The notes: generated by a model from the sequence alone, not told the origin. DNA of 64,000 bases from JAGDZR01 sp049115695 (GCA_049115695.1 JAGDZR010000014.1:96810-160809); one strand, 5' to 3'; counted from the stretch's first letter, positions 17,541-26,270 are shown. Numbers and translations: made by a program.

Positions 17541-19312
17541 TACACACTACTACTAATTTCTTTGTATTGCATTTCATGCAAATGTGCATAAAATCCGTCC
17601 AGTGAGAGTAATTCGTCATGAGTTCCAACTTCTTTTATTTCTCCTTTGTCCAGCACAAGTATTTTACTGGCGTGTTGAATAGTTGATAATCGATGGGCAA
17701 TAACAATCGACGTTCGGCCCTTCATCAGTTTGGTAATTGCGTCCTGTATAAGTTCCTCTGTTTCCGTATCAACAGAGGAAGTGGCCTCATCCAAAATGAT
17801 AATTTTGGGGTCATAAACCATTGCCCTTACAAACGAAATAAGTTGTCTTTGTCCTACGGAGAGGGTTGCGCCTCTTTCCATTACGTTGTAATCAAATCCT
17901 CCGGGAAGGCGTTCGATAAACTTCCGGGCACCTACCAGATCGGCAGCTTCGATGACTTTTTCTCGACTAATGTCGGGGTTGTTGAGTGTGATATTATTGA
18001 AAATAGTATCCGAAAACAGGAATACGTCCTGCAATACAACTGCAATGTGTTTTCTCAGGGAGGAGAGCTTGTATGTCGCTGCATCTACATGATCGACAAG
18101 GATTTGGCCTTTGTTGATCTCATAAAACCGTGTCAACAAATTGATAACGGAGGATTTGCCAGCGCCGGTAGCACCCACCAAGGCAAGCGTTTCACCCTGT
18201 TTCACGGAAAAGCTGATGTCCTTTAGTACCCAGTCCTCATCATTGTAAGCGAACCATACTTTCTCAAATGCGACATGCCCTTCTATTGCTGCCGGTGCAT
18301 GATCTCCCTCGTTCGGAATTTGCTCAGTGCTATCCAGTAACTTCAGCAACCTGTTTGAGCTGACGATTCCCATTTGGAGTGTGTTGAATCGATCCGCAAT
18401 CATCCGAATGGGTCTGAAAAACATCTGGATATACATGATAAAGGCTATCAGTACACCGGGCTGTACGGCTTCCGATATCACCTGACCCGCACCAAACCAA
18501 ACCAATAACCCAATCCCGGAAGCTTGTATGACTTCTGCAACCGGAAAGTAAATGGAGTAGTACATAACCGCTCTCAAATTGGCCTTGCGGTGTTCATTAT
18601 TAATGTCCTTGAATTTTTCGTATTCGCGCTGTTCACTGTTGAAAATCTGCACGATACTCATCCCAGTTATGTGTTCCTGGACGTACGTGTTCAGATTGGA
18701 TACCGCCGTTCTTACTTCGTTGAACGAAACCTTGATTTTTTCTTTGAAGATATAAGTAGCAAATATGAGTAATGGAAGTGTGGATAAACTAATGAGCGTC
18801 AACTTCCAATCGATATAAAACATAAAACCGAGTATCACCAGTAGCTGGAGCAGATCTCCTATCATGGCTGCTATTCCCTGGCTAAAAACTTCAGCAAGCG
18901 TTTCGATATCCGAAATATTTCTGGTGACCAATCTACCGATGGGTGTGTTGTCGTAAAACTTCAGTTTCAGATTTTGAACGTGTCGGAAAAGTTTGATTCG
19001 AATATCGCGGATGATGTATTGGCCCAACCAGCCAGATAAGTAAGTATGGAGATACTGTACGATGGCTTGAGCAACCAGCAATGTTATCAACAAGGTGATC
19101 ATGCTGATCAATCCCTGATAATCGCCATTGGCAATCTGATTGTCAATGGTCATTTGAATCAGGTAAGGTCTCAATGGCACGAGTGCCGCCATGGCAATGG
19201 TCAGGAAAACCAGGAACCAAAACTGCTTCTTGTATGGAATAGCAAAACTGAAAAGTCTTTTCAGGACATTAAAGTCAACTATGGTACTGCTAGCAGATTT
19301 TTCTTTTTCCAT
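17540..19312 (-). CDS. ABC exporter half-transporter (fused membrane and ATPase domains)
   Basis: The 590-aa product has a six-helix transmembrane domain (residues ~10-320) and a nucleotide-binding domain: Walker A GATGAGKSS near 380, signature LSVGQRQ, Walker B IIILDEATSSVD and H-loop IAHRLST. LSVGQ in place of LSGGQ is typical of MdlB/SmdB-like exporters. It would work as a homo- or heterodimer moving lipids or drugs outwards. The ATG at 19312 (MEKEKSASS) is chosen because the upstream frame would overlap truA by about 50 nt. From 19312 only one base separates it from the truA stop. Confidence 0.93.
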   Translation of the reverse strand: MEKEKSASSTIVDFNVLKRLFSFAIPYKKQFWFLVFLTIAMAALVPLRPYLIQMTIDNQIANGDYQGLISMITLLITLLVAQAIVQYLHTYLSGWLGQYIIRDIRIKLFRHVQNLKLKFYDNTPIGRLVTRNISDIETLAEVFSQGIAAMIGDLLQLLVILGFMFYIDWKLTLISLSTLPLLIFATYIFKEKIKVSFNEVRTAVSNLNTYVQEHITGMSIVQIFNSEQREYEKFKDINNEHRKANLRAVMYYSIYFPVAEVIQASGIGLLVWFGAGQVISEAVQPGVLIAFIMYIQMFFRPIRMIADRFNTLQMGIVSSNRLLKLLDSTEQIPNEGDHAPAAIEGHVAFEKVWFAYNDEDWVLKDISFSVKQGETLALVGATGAGKSSVINLLTRFYEINKGQILVDHVDAATYKLSSLRKHIAVVLQDVFLFSDTIFNNITLNNPDISREKVIEAADLVGARKFIERLPGGFDYNVMERGATLSVGQRQLISFVRAMVYDPKIIILDEATSSVDTETEELIQDAITKLMKGRTSIVIAHRLSTIQHASKILVLDKGEIKEVGTHDELLSLDGFYAHLHEMQYKEISSSV

Positions 19313-19313
19313 G

Positions 19314-20054
19314 TTACAGATAAATATCTTTTGGATATTCGACTTTTGATAAATACAACCCACAAGCAGGAACGGATGTTCCGGCAGCAGATCTATGTTG
19401 TGCTTTCAATATGTCAATAAATTCGTCAACAGAAATTTTCCCCAGTCCGATTTCGATGAGTGTACCAACCATAGCTCGGATCATATTTCTTAAAAAACGA
19501 TTGGCGGATACATCAAAACGATAACCATCTGTTGTACGTGACCATTGACAATGGGTTATGGTGCAATGGTAGTTGTTAACATCTGTTTTCACTTTGCTGA
19601 ATGACTGATAATCTGTCCAGTTTTTCATCCAGTTGCATGCTTCATTGATCCTGTCTAGGTCCAAAATCGGCTTATAGCGATAGGATAGGTCAATCTTGAA
19701 TGGATTTTTTTCCTGATGGACATGATATTCATAGGACCTGCTCCCGGCATCAAAACGCGCGTGCGCATCATCCTTTACTACTTGTAAAGACTTGATTGCA
19801 ATGTCTTTTGGCAAAAGGGAATTCAATTTGAAATGAATCTGCGAAATATCGAACTCATCAGCGTCAAAATGAACAATCTGTTGAAGTGCATGTACCCCGG
19901 TATCGGTTCTTCCGCTCGCTACTACAGGTGTCGTCACCCTCAATACAGTGGATAATGCCTGCTCGATTTCCTGCTGGACGGTATACGCATTGTCCTGCAA
20001 CTGCCAGCCGTGATAAGCCGTTCCTAGATATGACATGTCCATAAAATACCGCAC
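19314..20054 (-). CDS. truA: tRNA pseudouridine synthase A
   Basis: TruA makes pseudouridine at positions 38-40 of the tRNA anticodon stem-loop. The catalytic aspartate is in ASGRTDTGVHALQQIVHFD. The C-terminal region has RFLRNMIRAMVGTLIEIGLG, the usual second conserved block. The start is uncertain. The open frame begins with a TTG at 20135 that overlaps the divergent DUF4293 start. A GTG at 20054 gives MRYFMDMSYLGTAYHGWQ, which is where most TruA proteins begin, and I chose it (246 aa). It heads the minus-strand run of ABC exporter, membrane proteins and arginase. Confidence 0.92.
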   Translation of the reverse strand: MRYFMDMSYLGTAYHGWQLQDNAYTVQQEIEQALSTVLRVTTPVVASGRTDTGVHALQQIVHFDADEFDISQIHFKLNSLLPKDIAIKSLQVVKDDAHARFDAGSRSYEYHVHQEKNPFKIDLSYRYKPILDLDRINEACNWMKNWTDYQSFSKVKTDVNNYHCTITHCQWSRTTDGYRFDVSANRFLRNMIRAMVGTLIEIGLGKISVDEFIDILKAQHRSAAGTSVPACGLYLSKVEYPKDIYL

Positions 20055-20126
20055 GCCGCAAAATAAAGGCTTTCCATTTGTCTTTGAGTGGGGTGATCCT
20101 TTCTTTTGCACAAATTTCTCAAAAGC

Positions 20127-20618
20127 ATGATTCAACGTATACAGACTATATTCCTCTTCATATCAGCTGCGCTGATGATTGTCATGCTTTTTTTGCCGCT
20201 TTGGCAAAAGGTAGATGTGAACGTTTCTGAGGTGGCCTCCATGAGTGCATTCCAGTTAAAATATGAGGCTTTTAACCCGGATACCGAGGAGCGAACGCTC
20301 ATTACCCAGCAGCAGGTTTTTTACATTAGTGGGGTGGCGATTCTGTCCGCATTGGTCTCACTCCTTTCGATATTTCAATTCAAAAATCGTTTGCGCCAGA
20401 TTCAGTTGGGTGCACTCAATAGTTTTTTAATTTCTGCAACATTGTTTGTTGCGATCTTCTTCATTTTCAAAGCTGAAAAATTATTGGCAGTGCAGGAGCA
20501 AGGGAATTACCTGATGGGCTTTTATTTTCCTGTAGGTTCATTGCTATGCAATTACATGGCCAATCGATTTATCCGCAAGGATGAGAAATTGGTGCGTAGT
20601 GCTGACAGAATTCGCTAG
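20127..20618 (+). CDS. DUF4293 family membrane protein
   Basis: The 163-aa product has four hydrophobic segments: IFLFISAALMIVMLFLPLW, VFYISGVAILSALVSLLSIF, GALNSFLISATLFVAIFFIF and a last one near YLMGFYFPVGSLL. The opening MIQRIQTIFLF is characteristic of the Bacteroidota family DUF4293, whose function is unknown. The ATG at 20127 is chosen over an in-frame TTG at 20106. It is divergent from truA with a 72-nt gap, a frequent genome arrangement for short housekeeping genes. Confidence 0.85.
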   Translation: MIQRIQTIFLFISAALMIVMLFLPLWQKVDVNVSEVASMSAFQLKYEAFNPDTEERTLITQQQVFYISGVAILSALVSLLSIFQFKNRLRQIQLGALNSFLISATLFVAIFFIFKAEKLLAVQEQGNYLMGFYFPVGSLLCNYMANRFIRKDEKLVRSADRIR

Positions 20619-20653
20619 CAGCACGGTATAAATCAGTCCGATTTCAGGACATT

Positions 20654-20668
20654 CTGTCACGTTGACAG
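20654..20668. promoter_or_regulatory. Perfect palindrome CTGTCA-CGT-TGACAG upstream of htpG
   Basis: A 6-bp inverted repeat with a 3-nt spacer lies 80 nt before the htpG ATG, in the 130-nt gap after DUF4293. Its symmetry and position suggest a binding site for a heat-shock regulator or an unusual promoter element. It is not CIRCE. A TTTTG follows at 20673-20677, with TATTTG about 22 nt further on as a possible -33/-7 pair. Confidence 0.4.
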
Positions 20669-20748
20669 TCCATTTTGTCGTATTCAGTTACTGGAATAGT
20701 ATTTGATGTCCCCAATCAAATTTTAAGCTAACAAAACCTACAATACAA

Positions 20749-22641
20749 ATGAAAGAGAAGGGTAGTATTTCGATACACACGGAGAATATCTTTCCGATCA
20801 TCAAGAAATTTCTTTACTCGGATCATGAGATCTTTTTAAGAGAACTTGTTTCTAATGCAGTGGATGCTTCTCAGAAGATCAAGCGACTGGCCTCACTTGG
20901 TGAATACAACGGGGAGCTGGGAGACTTGACCATTGACATTGCTGTCGACAAAAAGAAGAAGACGATTACCATATCTGACAAGGGTATTGGTATGACGGCA
21001 GAAGAAATCAAAAAGTACATCAATCAGATTGCCTTTTCTGGTGCCACCGAATTCTTAGAGAAATATAAGGATAAAGGAGAGGAGCAGCAGATCATTGGTC
21101 ATTTCGGATTGGGCTTCTACTCTGCATTCATGGTCTCAAAAAAGGTTGAGATCAAAACACTTTCTCATCAGGAAGGTTCAGAGCCAGCATCATGGATTTG
21201 TGATGGCAATACAGAGTTTGAGATCAAGCCGTCTAAGAAGAAGACGCGTGGTACTGAAATCGTTTTGCACATCGCTGAAGATTCTGAGGAGTTCTTGGAG
21301 GATAGTCGTATTCAGGGCATTTTGGACAAGTACGCCAAGTTCATGCCTATTCCAATTCGATTTGGTCAGAAGGATGAGAGTGTAGAAGATGGAGAAGACA
21401 AGGAGGGCAAGAAGAAGTGGAAGACCGTCAAAGTTGACAATGTAGTCAATGATGCCACACCTATCTGGACCAAGAGTCCTAACGAATTGAAGGATGAAGA
21501 TTATCTGAAATTTTACAAGGATCTCTATCCATTTTCTGAAGATCCATTGTTTTGGATTCATTTGAATGTGGATTATCCTTTCAACCTTACCGGAATTCTT
21601 TACTTCCCTAAGTTGAAGAAAGATTTCGAATTGCAGAAGAACAAAATCCAGCTTTACTCACGTCAGGTATTCATTACGGATGAAGTCAAAGATGTTGTGC
21701 CTGAATTCTTGCAATTGCTTCACGGCGTAATTGACTCTCCGGACATCCCATTGAACGTTTCACGAAGCTACTTACAGGCCGATGGAAATGTTAAGAAAAT
21801 CAATGGATATATCACCAAAAAAGTGGCTGATAAACTGGGTGAACTCTTCAAGAAGGAGAGAGAATCATATGAAGCGAAATGGACCGATATCGGCATCTTT
21901 GTGAAGTATGGGATGATCTCCGAAGAGAAATTCGAAGAAAAAGCGAGAGACTTTGTAATGCTAAAAAATACAGAGGACAAGCTTTTCACCATCGAGGAAT
22001 ACAAGAAGCACATTGAGGCCAATCAAACCGATAAGGACAAAAAGCAAGTGTTGCTTTACACGAATGATGTAGACATGCAGCACATGTATATTGATTCTGC
22101 TAAGAAAAGAGGCTATGACATCCTCGTCCTCAATGAAGTACTGGATAGTCACTTTATCAATCACATCGAGCAGAAGTTTGAGGTGACCTTTAAGCGAATT
22201 GATTCGGATGTAGTAGATAAACTCATTGACAAAGGAGAAGAGAAGGCAACAGTATTGAGTGAGAAGGAAGAGACTTCCTTAAAGGAAGTTTTCGAAGCAG
22301 CTATCAATAATACCAATAATTCTGTGACGATTGAAGCGATGGCTACTGATGATCTGCCGGTGACTGTTACTCTTCCTGAGTTCTTGCGAAGAATGAAGGA
22401 CATGCAAGCTGCTGGTGGAGGCGGACCGATGATGTTCGGTGATATGCCTGTAAACTTATCTGTGTCTGTGAATGGTAATCATGCCATGGCCAAGAAGATT
22501 CTGGCATCAGACAAAGATGAGGATAAGCAAGCTTTAGCCAAGCAAGCTTATGACCTGGCACTGCTATCTCAAGGTATGCTTACCGGTGAGGATTTGACCA
22601 ACTTTATCAAGCGTTCAGCAGATTTGGCTGCAGCAGACTGA
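20749..22641 (+). CDS. htpG: Molecular chaperone HtpG (Hsp90)
   Basis: The 630-aa product is a bacterial Hsp90: an N-terminal GHKL ATPase domain with EIFLRELVSNAVDASQKI (conserved Glu and Asn), DKGIGMT and GHFGLGFYSAFMV, then a middle domain with the conserved arginine region (NVSRSYLQAD near 345), and a C-terminal dimerisation domain. It helps fold or remodel client proteins in the cytoplasm in an ATP-dependent cycle. The acidic insert DESVEDGEDKEGKKK near 205-220 matches the charged segment of Bacteroidota members. A palindrome upstream may give stress control. A clear intrinsic terminator follows at 22665. Confidence 0.97.
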   Translation: MKEKGSISIHTENIFPIIKKFLYSDHEIFLRELVSNAVDASQKIKRLASLGEYNGELGDLTIDIAVDKKKKTITISDKGIGMTAEEIKKYINQIAFSGATEFLEKYKDKGEEQQIIGHFGLGFYSAFMVSKKVEIKTLSHQEGSEPASWICDGNTEFEIKPSKKKTRGTEIVLHIAEDSEEFLEDSRIQGILDKYAKFMPIPIRFGQKDESVEDGEDKEGKKKWKTVKVDNVVNDATPIWTKSPNELKDEDYLKFYKDLYPFSEDPLFWIHLNVDYPFNLTGILYFPKLKKDFELQKNKIQLYSRQVFITDEVKDVVPEFLQLLHGVIDSPDIPLNVSRSYLQADGNVKKINGYITKKVADKLGELFKKERESYEAKWTDIGIFVKYGMISEEKFEEKARDFVMLKNTEDKLFTIEEYKKHIEANQTDKDKKQVLLYTNDVDMQHMYIDSAKKRGYDILVLNEVLDSHFINHIEQKFEVTFKRIDSDVVDKLIDKGEEKATVLSEKEETSLKEVFEAAINNTNNSVTIEAMATDDLPVTVTLPEFLRRMKDMQAAGGGGPMMFGDMPVNLSVSVNGNHAMAKKILASDKDEDKQALAKQAYDLALLSQGMLTGEDLTNFIKRSADLAAAD

Positions 22642-22664
22642 GAAGAGATAATTGATTAGAATAG

Positions 22665-22690
22665 AGGCACTCAAATTGGGTGCCTTTTTC
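22665..22690 (+). terminator. Intrinsic terminator of htpG
   Basis: AGGCAC-9 nt-GTGCCT is followed directly by TTTTT, 24 nt after the htpG stop. It overlaps an in-frame GTG upstream of the next gene, arguing against that GTG as a start. Confidence 0.8.
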
Positions 22691-22712
22691 ATTTTATAGC
22701 ATTTTTGGTATT

Positions 22713-23609
22713 ATGAGAGATTTGGGTACCAGGGCCGTTAGCAGTTTGGCTTTGTTAAGTCTAATGTGGTCATGTATTTCGGAACAGGACCTACTTACTA
22801 ACAATCATTTTATCGTTGGTGAAGAACGACCTTGGGTAATTGCTCACGGAGGGTCGAAGGATCTGTTTCCTGAAAATACCATGGTCGCTTTTGATGGATC
22901 AATGGAAATCGGTGTAGACGCACTTGAAATGGATGTTAAAATGACGGCAGATGACTCACTTATTTGCCATCATGATGATACAATTGACCGAATGAGTAAT
23001 GGGGAAGGATCAGTCAATGATTTGACTTATAATGATCTATTGGCTTTCAACTTTGGAGATGGATTTGTGGACCTGGAAGGCAACAATCCCTATCAGGAGG
23101 AGCATGTTGGCGTTACGTTGTTAGAGGCGGTATTTCACAAATATCCTAATGTCAATTACGTTGTTGAAATCAAGGACAGTGGAGAGATTGGCATGAAGGC
23201 CGCAGAAAAGTTGAGACGCTTGTTGACTGAGTATGATCTCTTCAATCAGATCATAGTGGCTAGCTTCCACGATGAGGTACTCTTGTATCTCAATAGCATG
23301 GATGGCCCAACCATTCCAATTTCTGCTGGAGCGGAAGAGGCCAAGGATTTTGTCATAGCTGCAAAATTCGCAGGGCGTATATTTTACTCACCAGATGCCG
23401 TAGCATTTCAATTGCCGATGAAACAATCAGGCTTTAATTTAACGAAGCAGCGATTATTGAATAGTGCACACAAACACAATATGGCCATTCATTACTGGAC
23501 GATCGATGACGTAGATGATATGCGAAGGCTGATTGAAAACGGTGCAGATGGACTCATTACAGATCGCCCTGATCTGATGAATGAACTCTTGGACGAGATG
23601 GGTTATTGA
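22713..23609 (+). CDS. Glycerophosphodiester phosphodiesterase, probably a lipoprotein
   Basis: The 298-aa product has the GDPD signature: VIAHGGSKDLFPENTMVAFDG (catalytic His and the Glu of PENT), DALEMDVKMTADDSLICHHDDT (metal-binding Glu/Asp and second catalytic His) and the late IHYWTIDDVDDMRRLIENGADGLITDRP block. It cleaves glycerophosphodiesters to an alcohol and glycerol-3-phosphate. The N-terminus RDLGTRAVSSLALLSLMWSC is hydrophobic and ends in Cys, an acceptable though loose lipobox, suggesting a periplasmic or outer-membrane lipoprotein. The ATG at 22713 is used because the GTG at 22680 lies in the htpG terminator. Confidence 0.9.
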   Translation: MRDLGTRAVSSLALLSLMWSCISEQDLLTNNHFIVGEERPWVIAHGGSKDLFPENTMVAFDGSMEIGVDALEMDVKMTADDSLICHHDDTIDRMSNGEGSVNDLTYNDLLAFNFGDGFVDLEGNNPYQEEHVGVTLLEAVFHKYPNVNYVVEIKDSGEIGMKAAEKLRRLLTEYDLFNQIIVASFHDEVLLYLNSMDGPTIPISAGAEEAKDFVIAAKFAGRIFYSPDAVAFQLPMKQSGFNLTKQRLLNSAHKHNMAIHYWTIDDVDDMRRLIENGADGLITDRPDLMNELLDEMGY

Positions 23610-23611
23610 TG

Positions 23612-24154
23612 CTAGTCATATTTCTCGTTGAATTCGGCTGACATTGAGTCAATGTTTACTTCATAGTTTAAGATATCATACAAGATCAACATGATTACTT
23701 CCTTGCTAGCTTCATCAGAGCTAGTTAGTTTGTCATATAGTGTTGTAATAATTTCCCTTTGACCGATTTCGAAATTCTCTACTTCCTGATGGATTGCAGA
23801 TAATTCCATCAATAGATCTACGTTGACCATGGTTTGACCTGAGGAAAGCAGAAATTGTCCTGCGTTGGTATGTATATCAGGGGTTGACAATCCATTGACC
23901 TTCCTGATACAATCGAAAACAGTGACGTCTGGGTTTTTTCTATAATACCTAAGTGTATCAATGGTTCTTTTTTGCTTGTCTTTCACCTCACCGATTTTCT
24001 CAATATTGAGTTGATTCTCACTGATGATATTCTCGATGATCTTATCGACAAATGCCCGATCTCGACGGCTTTCCTGAAAGTTGTTGATAAATAGTGCAAT
24101 CAGTACACCAGCCAAAACTGGTAGCATATCATAACCGAACTTCTTGATGTTCAT
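23612..24154 (-). CDS. DUF6090-like single-pass membrane protein
   Basis: The 180-aa product starts with a short cytoplasmic end and one hydrophobic segment (LPVLAGVLIALFINNF), then RRDRAFVDKIIENIISEN and a long helical domain with coiled-coil character. The opening pattern of a helix followed by a basic patch fits a Bacteroidota family I recall as DUF6090, function unknown. It is convergent with the glycerophosphodiesterase gene (2 nt apart). The gap to the tRNA (24155-24365) shows no gene. Confidence 0.65.
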   Translation of the reverse strand: MNIKKFGYDMLPVLAGVLIALFINNFQESRRDRAFVDKIIENIISENQLNIEKIGEVKDKQKRTIDTLRYYRKNPDVTVFDCIRKVNGLSTPDIHTNAGQFLLSSGQTMVNVDLLMELSAIHQEVENFEIGQREIITTLYDKLTSSDEASKEVIMLILYDILNYEVNIDSMSAEFNEKYD

Positions 24155-24365
24155 AGTTGTAGCTTTATTTCTTTTGCTGCCAAATTAATTACTTCTTTTG
24201 AAAACACGGGTTTAGTTTTCACTATGACCACAGTAGGCATATATGAGAGAATTTGTGGTGCAAGAAAATAATTATCTAAAGACAGTTTGGAATTAGTTCA
24301 GAAGCCATCAAATTTGAAAAATAATTGGAGGGGCTTATGAGAATTGCTCTTATAGGGACCTTCAT

Positions 24366-24440
24366 CGGGATGTAGCGCAGCTAGGTTAGCGCACCACTTT
24401 AGGGTAGTGGGGGCCGCTGGTTCGAATCCAGTCATCCCGA
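24366..24440 (+). tRNA. tRNA-Pro, anticodon AGG
   Basis: A complete cloverleaf can be drawn: acceptor CGGGATG/CATCCCG, D stem GCGC/GCGC, anticodon stem CCACT/AGTGG with loop TTAGGGT, a 5-nt variable loop, and T arm GCTGG-TTCGAAT-CCAGT. Loop positions 34-36 are A, G, G, so the anticodon is AGG (reads CCU, Pro). An A at 34 is unusual for bacterial tRNA-Pro, which normally has UGG, GGG or CGG. No CCA is encoded: discriminator A is followed by CA then G. A terminator follows at once. Confidence 0.9.
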
Positions 24441-24442
24441 CA
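24425..24442 (+). repeat. 18-nt direct repeat, copy 1 (3' end of the tRNA)
   Basis: AATCCAGTCATCCCGACA covers the last part of the T stem, the acceptor strand and the first bases after the tRNA. An identical copy lies at 24554-24571, 129 nt further on. Confidence 0.85.
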
Positions 24443-24444
24443 GA

Positions 24445-24469
24445 AAACCACCATTAGGGTGGTTTTTTT
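24445..24469 (+). terminator. Intrinsic terminator after the tRNA
   Basis: AAACCACC-5 nt-GGTGGTTT forms an 8-bp stem, with the T run continuing to 24469. It starts 5 nt after the tRNA. Confidence 0.8.
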
Positions 24470-24553
24470 GGTTAATGGATGCGAACCAGCCAGGGTTGGG
24501 GTTCGAAACCGCAGGTTCACGAGGGGGTTGAGCGCATGGTTGAGGGTATGAGT

Positions 24554-24600
24554 AATCCAGTCATCCCGACAATTTAAGCCATGTGCATTGCGGCTTTTTT
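24554..24600 (+). repeat. 18-nt repeat copy 2 (tRNA 3' end remnant) followed by a second terminator
   Basis: 24554-24571 repeats AATCCAGTCATCCCGACA exactly. It is followed by AAGCC-11 nt-GGCTT (24576-24596) and a T run, a second terminator. The sequence between the copies (24471-24553) includes GGTTCGAAACC and GGGTTGAGCGCATGG, vaguely tRNA-like but not foldable as a tRNA. This may be a decayed second tRNA copy or the scar of an element that used the tRNA as attachment site. Confidence 0.6.
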
Positions 24601-24607
24601 AGTGTCC

Positions 24608-25816
24608 TTACAGATCATTTATAGATTTATTCATCCACTCAAACCTTTCATTAAGCCACTTTTTTAGATATTCAACTTCTTCATTGTAGCTCTTAAACGC
24701 TACATGGTTGGGCCAAACGTATTCGCCTAGAATGGGCCATTTTTTAAAATTTCTTTTTTGACCTTGATCCAAATAATAAGCAGTTGAAACAATGTTTTCT
24801 TCAAATAGATCGCGATTGTTATAGAAATAATTAAATCGAGATTTGACTTTAGCTACGAAATTCGGATCTTCAAATAACCGAGAATACCAAGTTGATTTTT
24901 TGATCCAATAACCGTCAGGTGTTTCGTTATTGTTGACATTGATATTCCCCAGGCTTATGTCATAATCCCAGATGGGACCCATTTTTAATTTACCTCCAGG
25001 TATGTAATTCAAATAGACGCTATAGCGAAATTTCGAGTCATTATTTTTTGTTATCTCGTTGATCAGATACCAATCTACAAATGAACTTACGTCAATGTAG
25101 TTTCTATACCCTTCAACAGAGTCCATAAAATTATTTCCTAATAAGACCTGTTCGGTTAATTGGACATAGTCCCTTATCAGAAGAAATTGATCGTCACGTA
25201 ATTCAAGATTGGGCTCTTTTATTTTGAACAAATAGTGGTCCGTTTTAAAATATATTTCACCTGAGGCATTTACTCTTACAGGTTGATCCACCTCTAACAA
25301 ATAACCATTATTTGTTATATCAACTCTGTTCGAAGATTCTTCTACCTTTTGTGTTGCTTGATATACGCCTAAATATTCATCATTTACAAATAGCTCAACA
25401 AAGCGACTTTCTGGTGTCCAATCTAAATTACTTAATCGACTGAGTTTAAACGCTACTTCATTTCTGAGCAACGTTTTATCACTATAATTGGCTAATAAAA
25501 TCCATTTTTTGTCCTTAGGCATTCCTAAAAACTCTTCTTTATCAGAAAACTTAATTTGGTAGGATTTTTTCGGGAATTTCCAGGTAGAATTCCCTCTACC
25601 TCTGATACTCAAACTGATGCCTAGATTGTGATCGACATGCTCACTGAATACCTCCAATGACCCACTTAAATACTCATCTCTTGTGACAATGGGTAAAGAG
25701 TTTTCTGTTTTTATTGAAATAACTGGGAGGTTTGATGTTAATTCTTCTAGTTCAAGGTCAAAATCATTCTTGCAACCAAAGAGTAACAGACAAATTAGGA
25801 AAACCGTTTTATGCAT
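24608..25816 (-). CDS. CotH-family lipoprotein (spore-coat CotH kinase-like fold)
   Basis: The 402-aa product has a lipoprotein signal, MHKTVFLICLLLFGCKND (lipobox LFGC), then a CotH-type domain: SIRGRGNSTWKFPKKSYQIK near 72-91, WILLANYSDKTLLRNE near 105-120, FVELFVNDEYLGVYQATQKV and GPIWDYDISLGN near 280. CotH proteins have an atypical kinase fold and some phosphorylate proteins. In bacteria such as this the role is mostly unknown, often at the cell surface. It lies just after the tRNA-repeat region and appears more AT-rich than its neighbours, which would fit acquisition at the tRNA, but no integrase is present. Confidence 0.85.
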   Translation of the reverse strand: MHKTVFLICLLLFGCKNDFDLELEELTSNLPVISIKTENSLPIVTRDEYLSGSLEVFSEHVDHNLGISLSIRGRGNSTWKFPKKSYQIKFSDKEEFLGMPKDKKWILLANYSDKTLLRNEVAFKLSRLSNLDWTPESRFVELFVNDEYLGVYQATQKVEESSNRVDITNNGYLLEVDQPVRVNASGEIYFKTDHYLFKIKEPNLELRDDQFLLIRDYVQLTEQVLLGNNFMDSVEGYRNYIDVSSFVDWYLINEITKNNDSKFRYSVYLNYIPGGKLKMGPIWDYDISLGNINVNNNETPDGYWIKKSTWYSRLFEDPNFVAKVKSRFNYFYNNRDLFEENIVSTAYYLDQGQKRNFKKWPILGEYVWPNHVAFKSYNEEVEYLKKWLNERFEWMNKSINDL

Positions 25817-26047
25817 GCTGAGGTTCGATACTTTTTTCTCTTAGACTCTACATATGCGAGATGAGCAAATTTACTTGGTTTTGGCCTGAAGACTTTTCCG
25901 TTAAGTCGATTTTCTAAAATACTCAGTACTTCGCGAGAGCATTTTGACAGACTTACCGGGCTTAGGAAAGGGATAAAAGTAACACTTTCACATCTCAGTA
26001 TTCAGAGATTATGAAAGAGAGGAATTTACAAAACCCTATAAAAAAGT

Positions 26048-26106
26048 GAAGGGAGCTCTGAGAAGAACTCCCTTCTTTCGATCGCCATAACTGGTCGGGA
26101 TCGAAA
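26048..26106. other. Tandem hairpins in a 470-nt gap
   Basis: GAAGGGAG (26048-26055) pairs with CTCCCTTC (26068-26075). Directly after, TTTCGATC (26076-26083) pairs with GATCGAAA (26099-26106). The first is followed by TTTCG rather than a long T run. A 12-codon micro-ORF (26011-26049, MKERNLQNPIKK) ends in the first arm. The elements could be a bidirectional terminator or part of a small RNA. Nothing else gene-like is seen in 25817-26286. Confidence 0.4.
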
Positions 26107-26270
26107 TTGAATCACCGCTTAAAATACTCGCCTGTATTTATGTTGCAATATTACGCTCCCAGTTCTGGATCGCAGACATGTTTACTACCTAACCAGCATT
26201 ATTCTGGATCAACGGGAATATTTTTGTGTAAAGAGAATTTCAGAATTCATTAATCTTATAATGACCGTTC

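Noticed and set aside
17693..18226. 177-aa open frame on the plus strand
   Set aside because: It is antisense to the ATPase domain of the ABC exporter, whose Walker A, signature and Walker B motifs explain the sequence.
20749..22641. CIRCE element or heat-shock operon
   Set aside because: No TTAGCACTC-N9-GAGTGCTAA is found; htpG is a single-gene unit.
22680..22712. GTG start for the glycerophosphodiesterase, 11 codons upstream
   Set aside because: It falls within the htpG terminator hairpin, and the ATG at 22713 gives a proper signal sequence.
24608..25816. Genomic island at the tRNA
   Set aside because: No integrase, transposase or second boundary is seen. Only one AT-rich gene lies nearby and the 18-nt copies are 129 nt apart, too close to hold an island.
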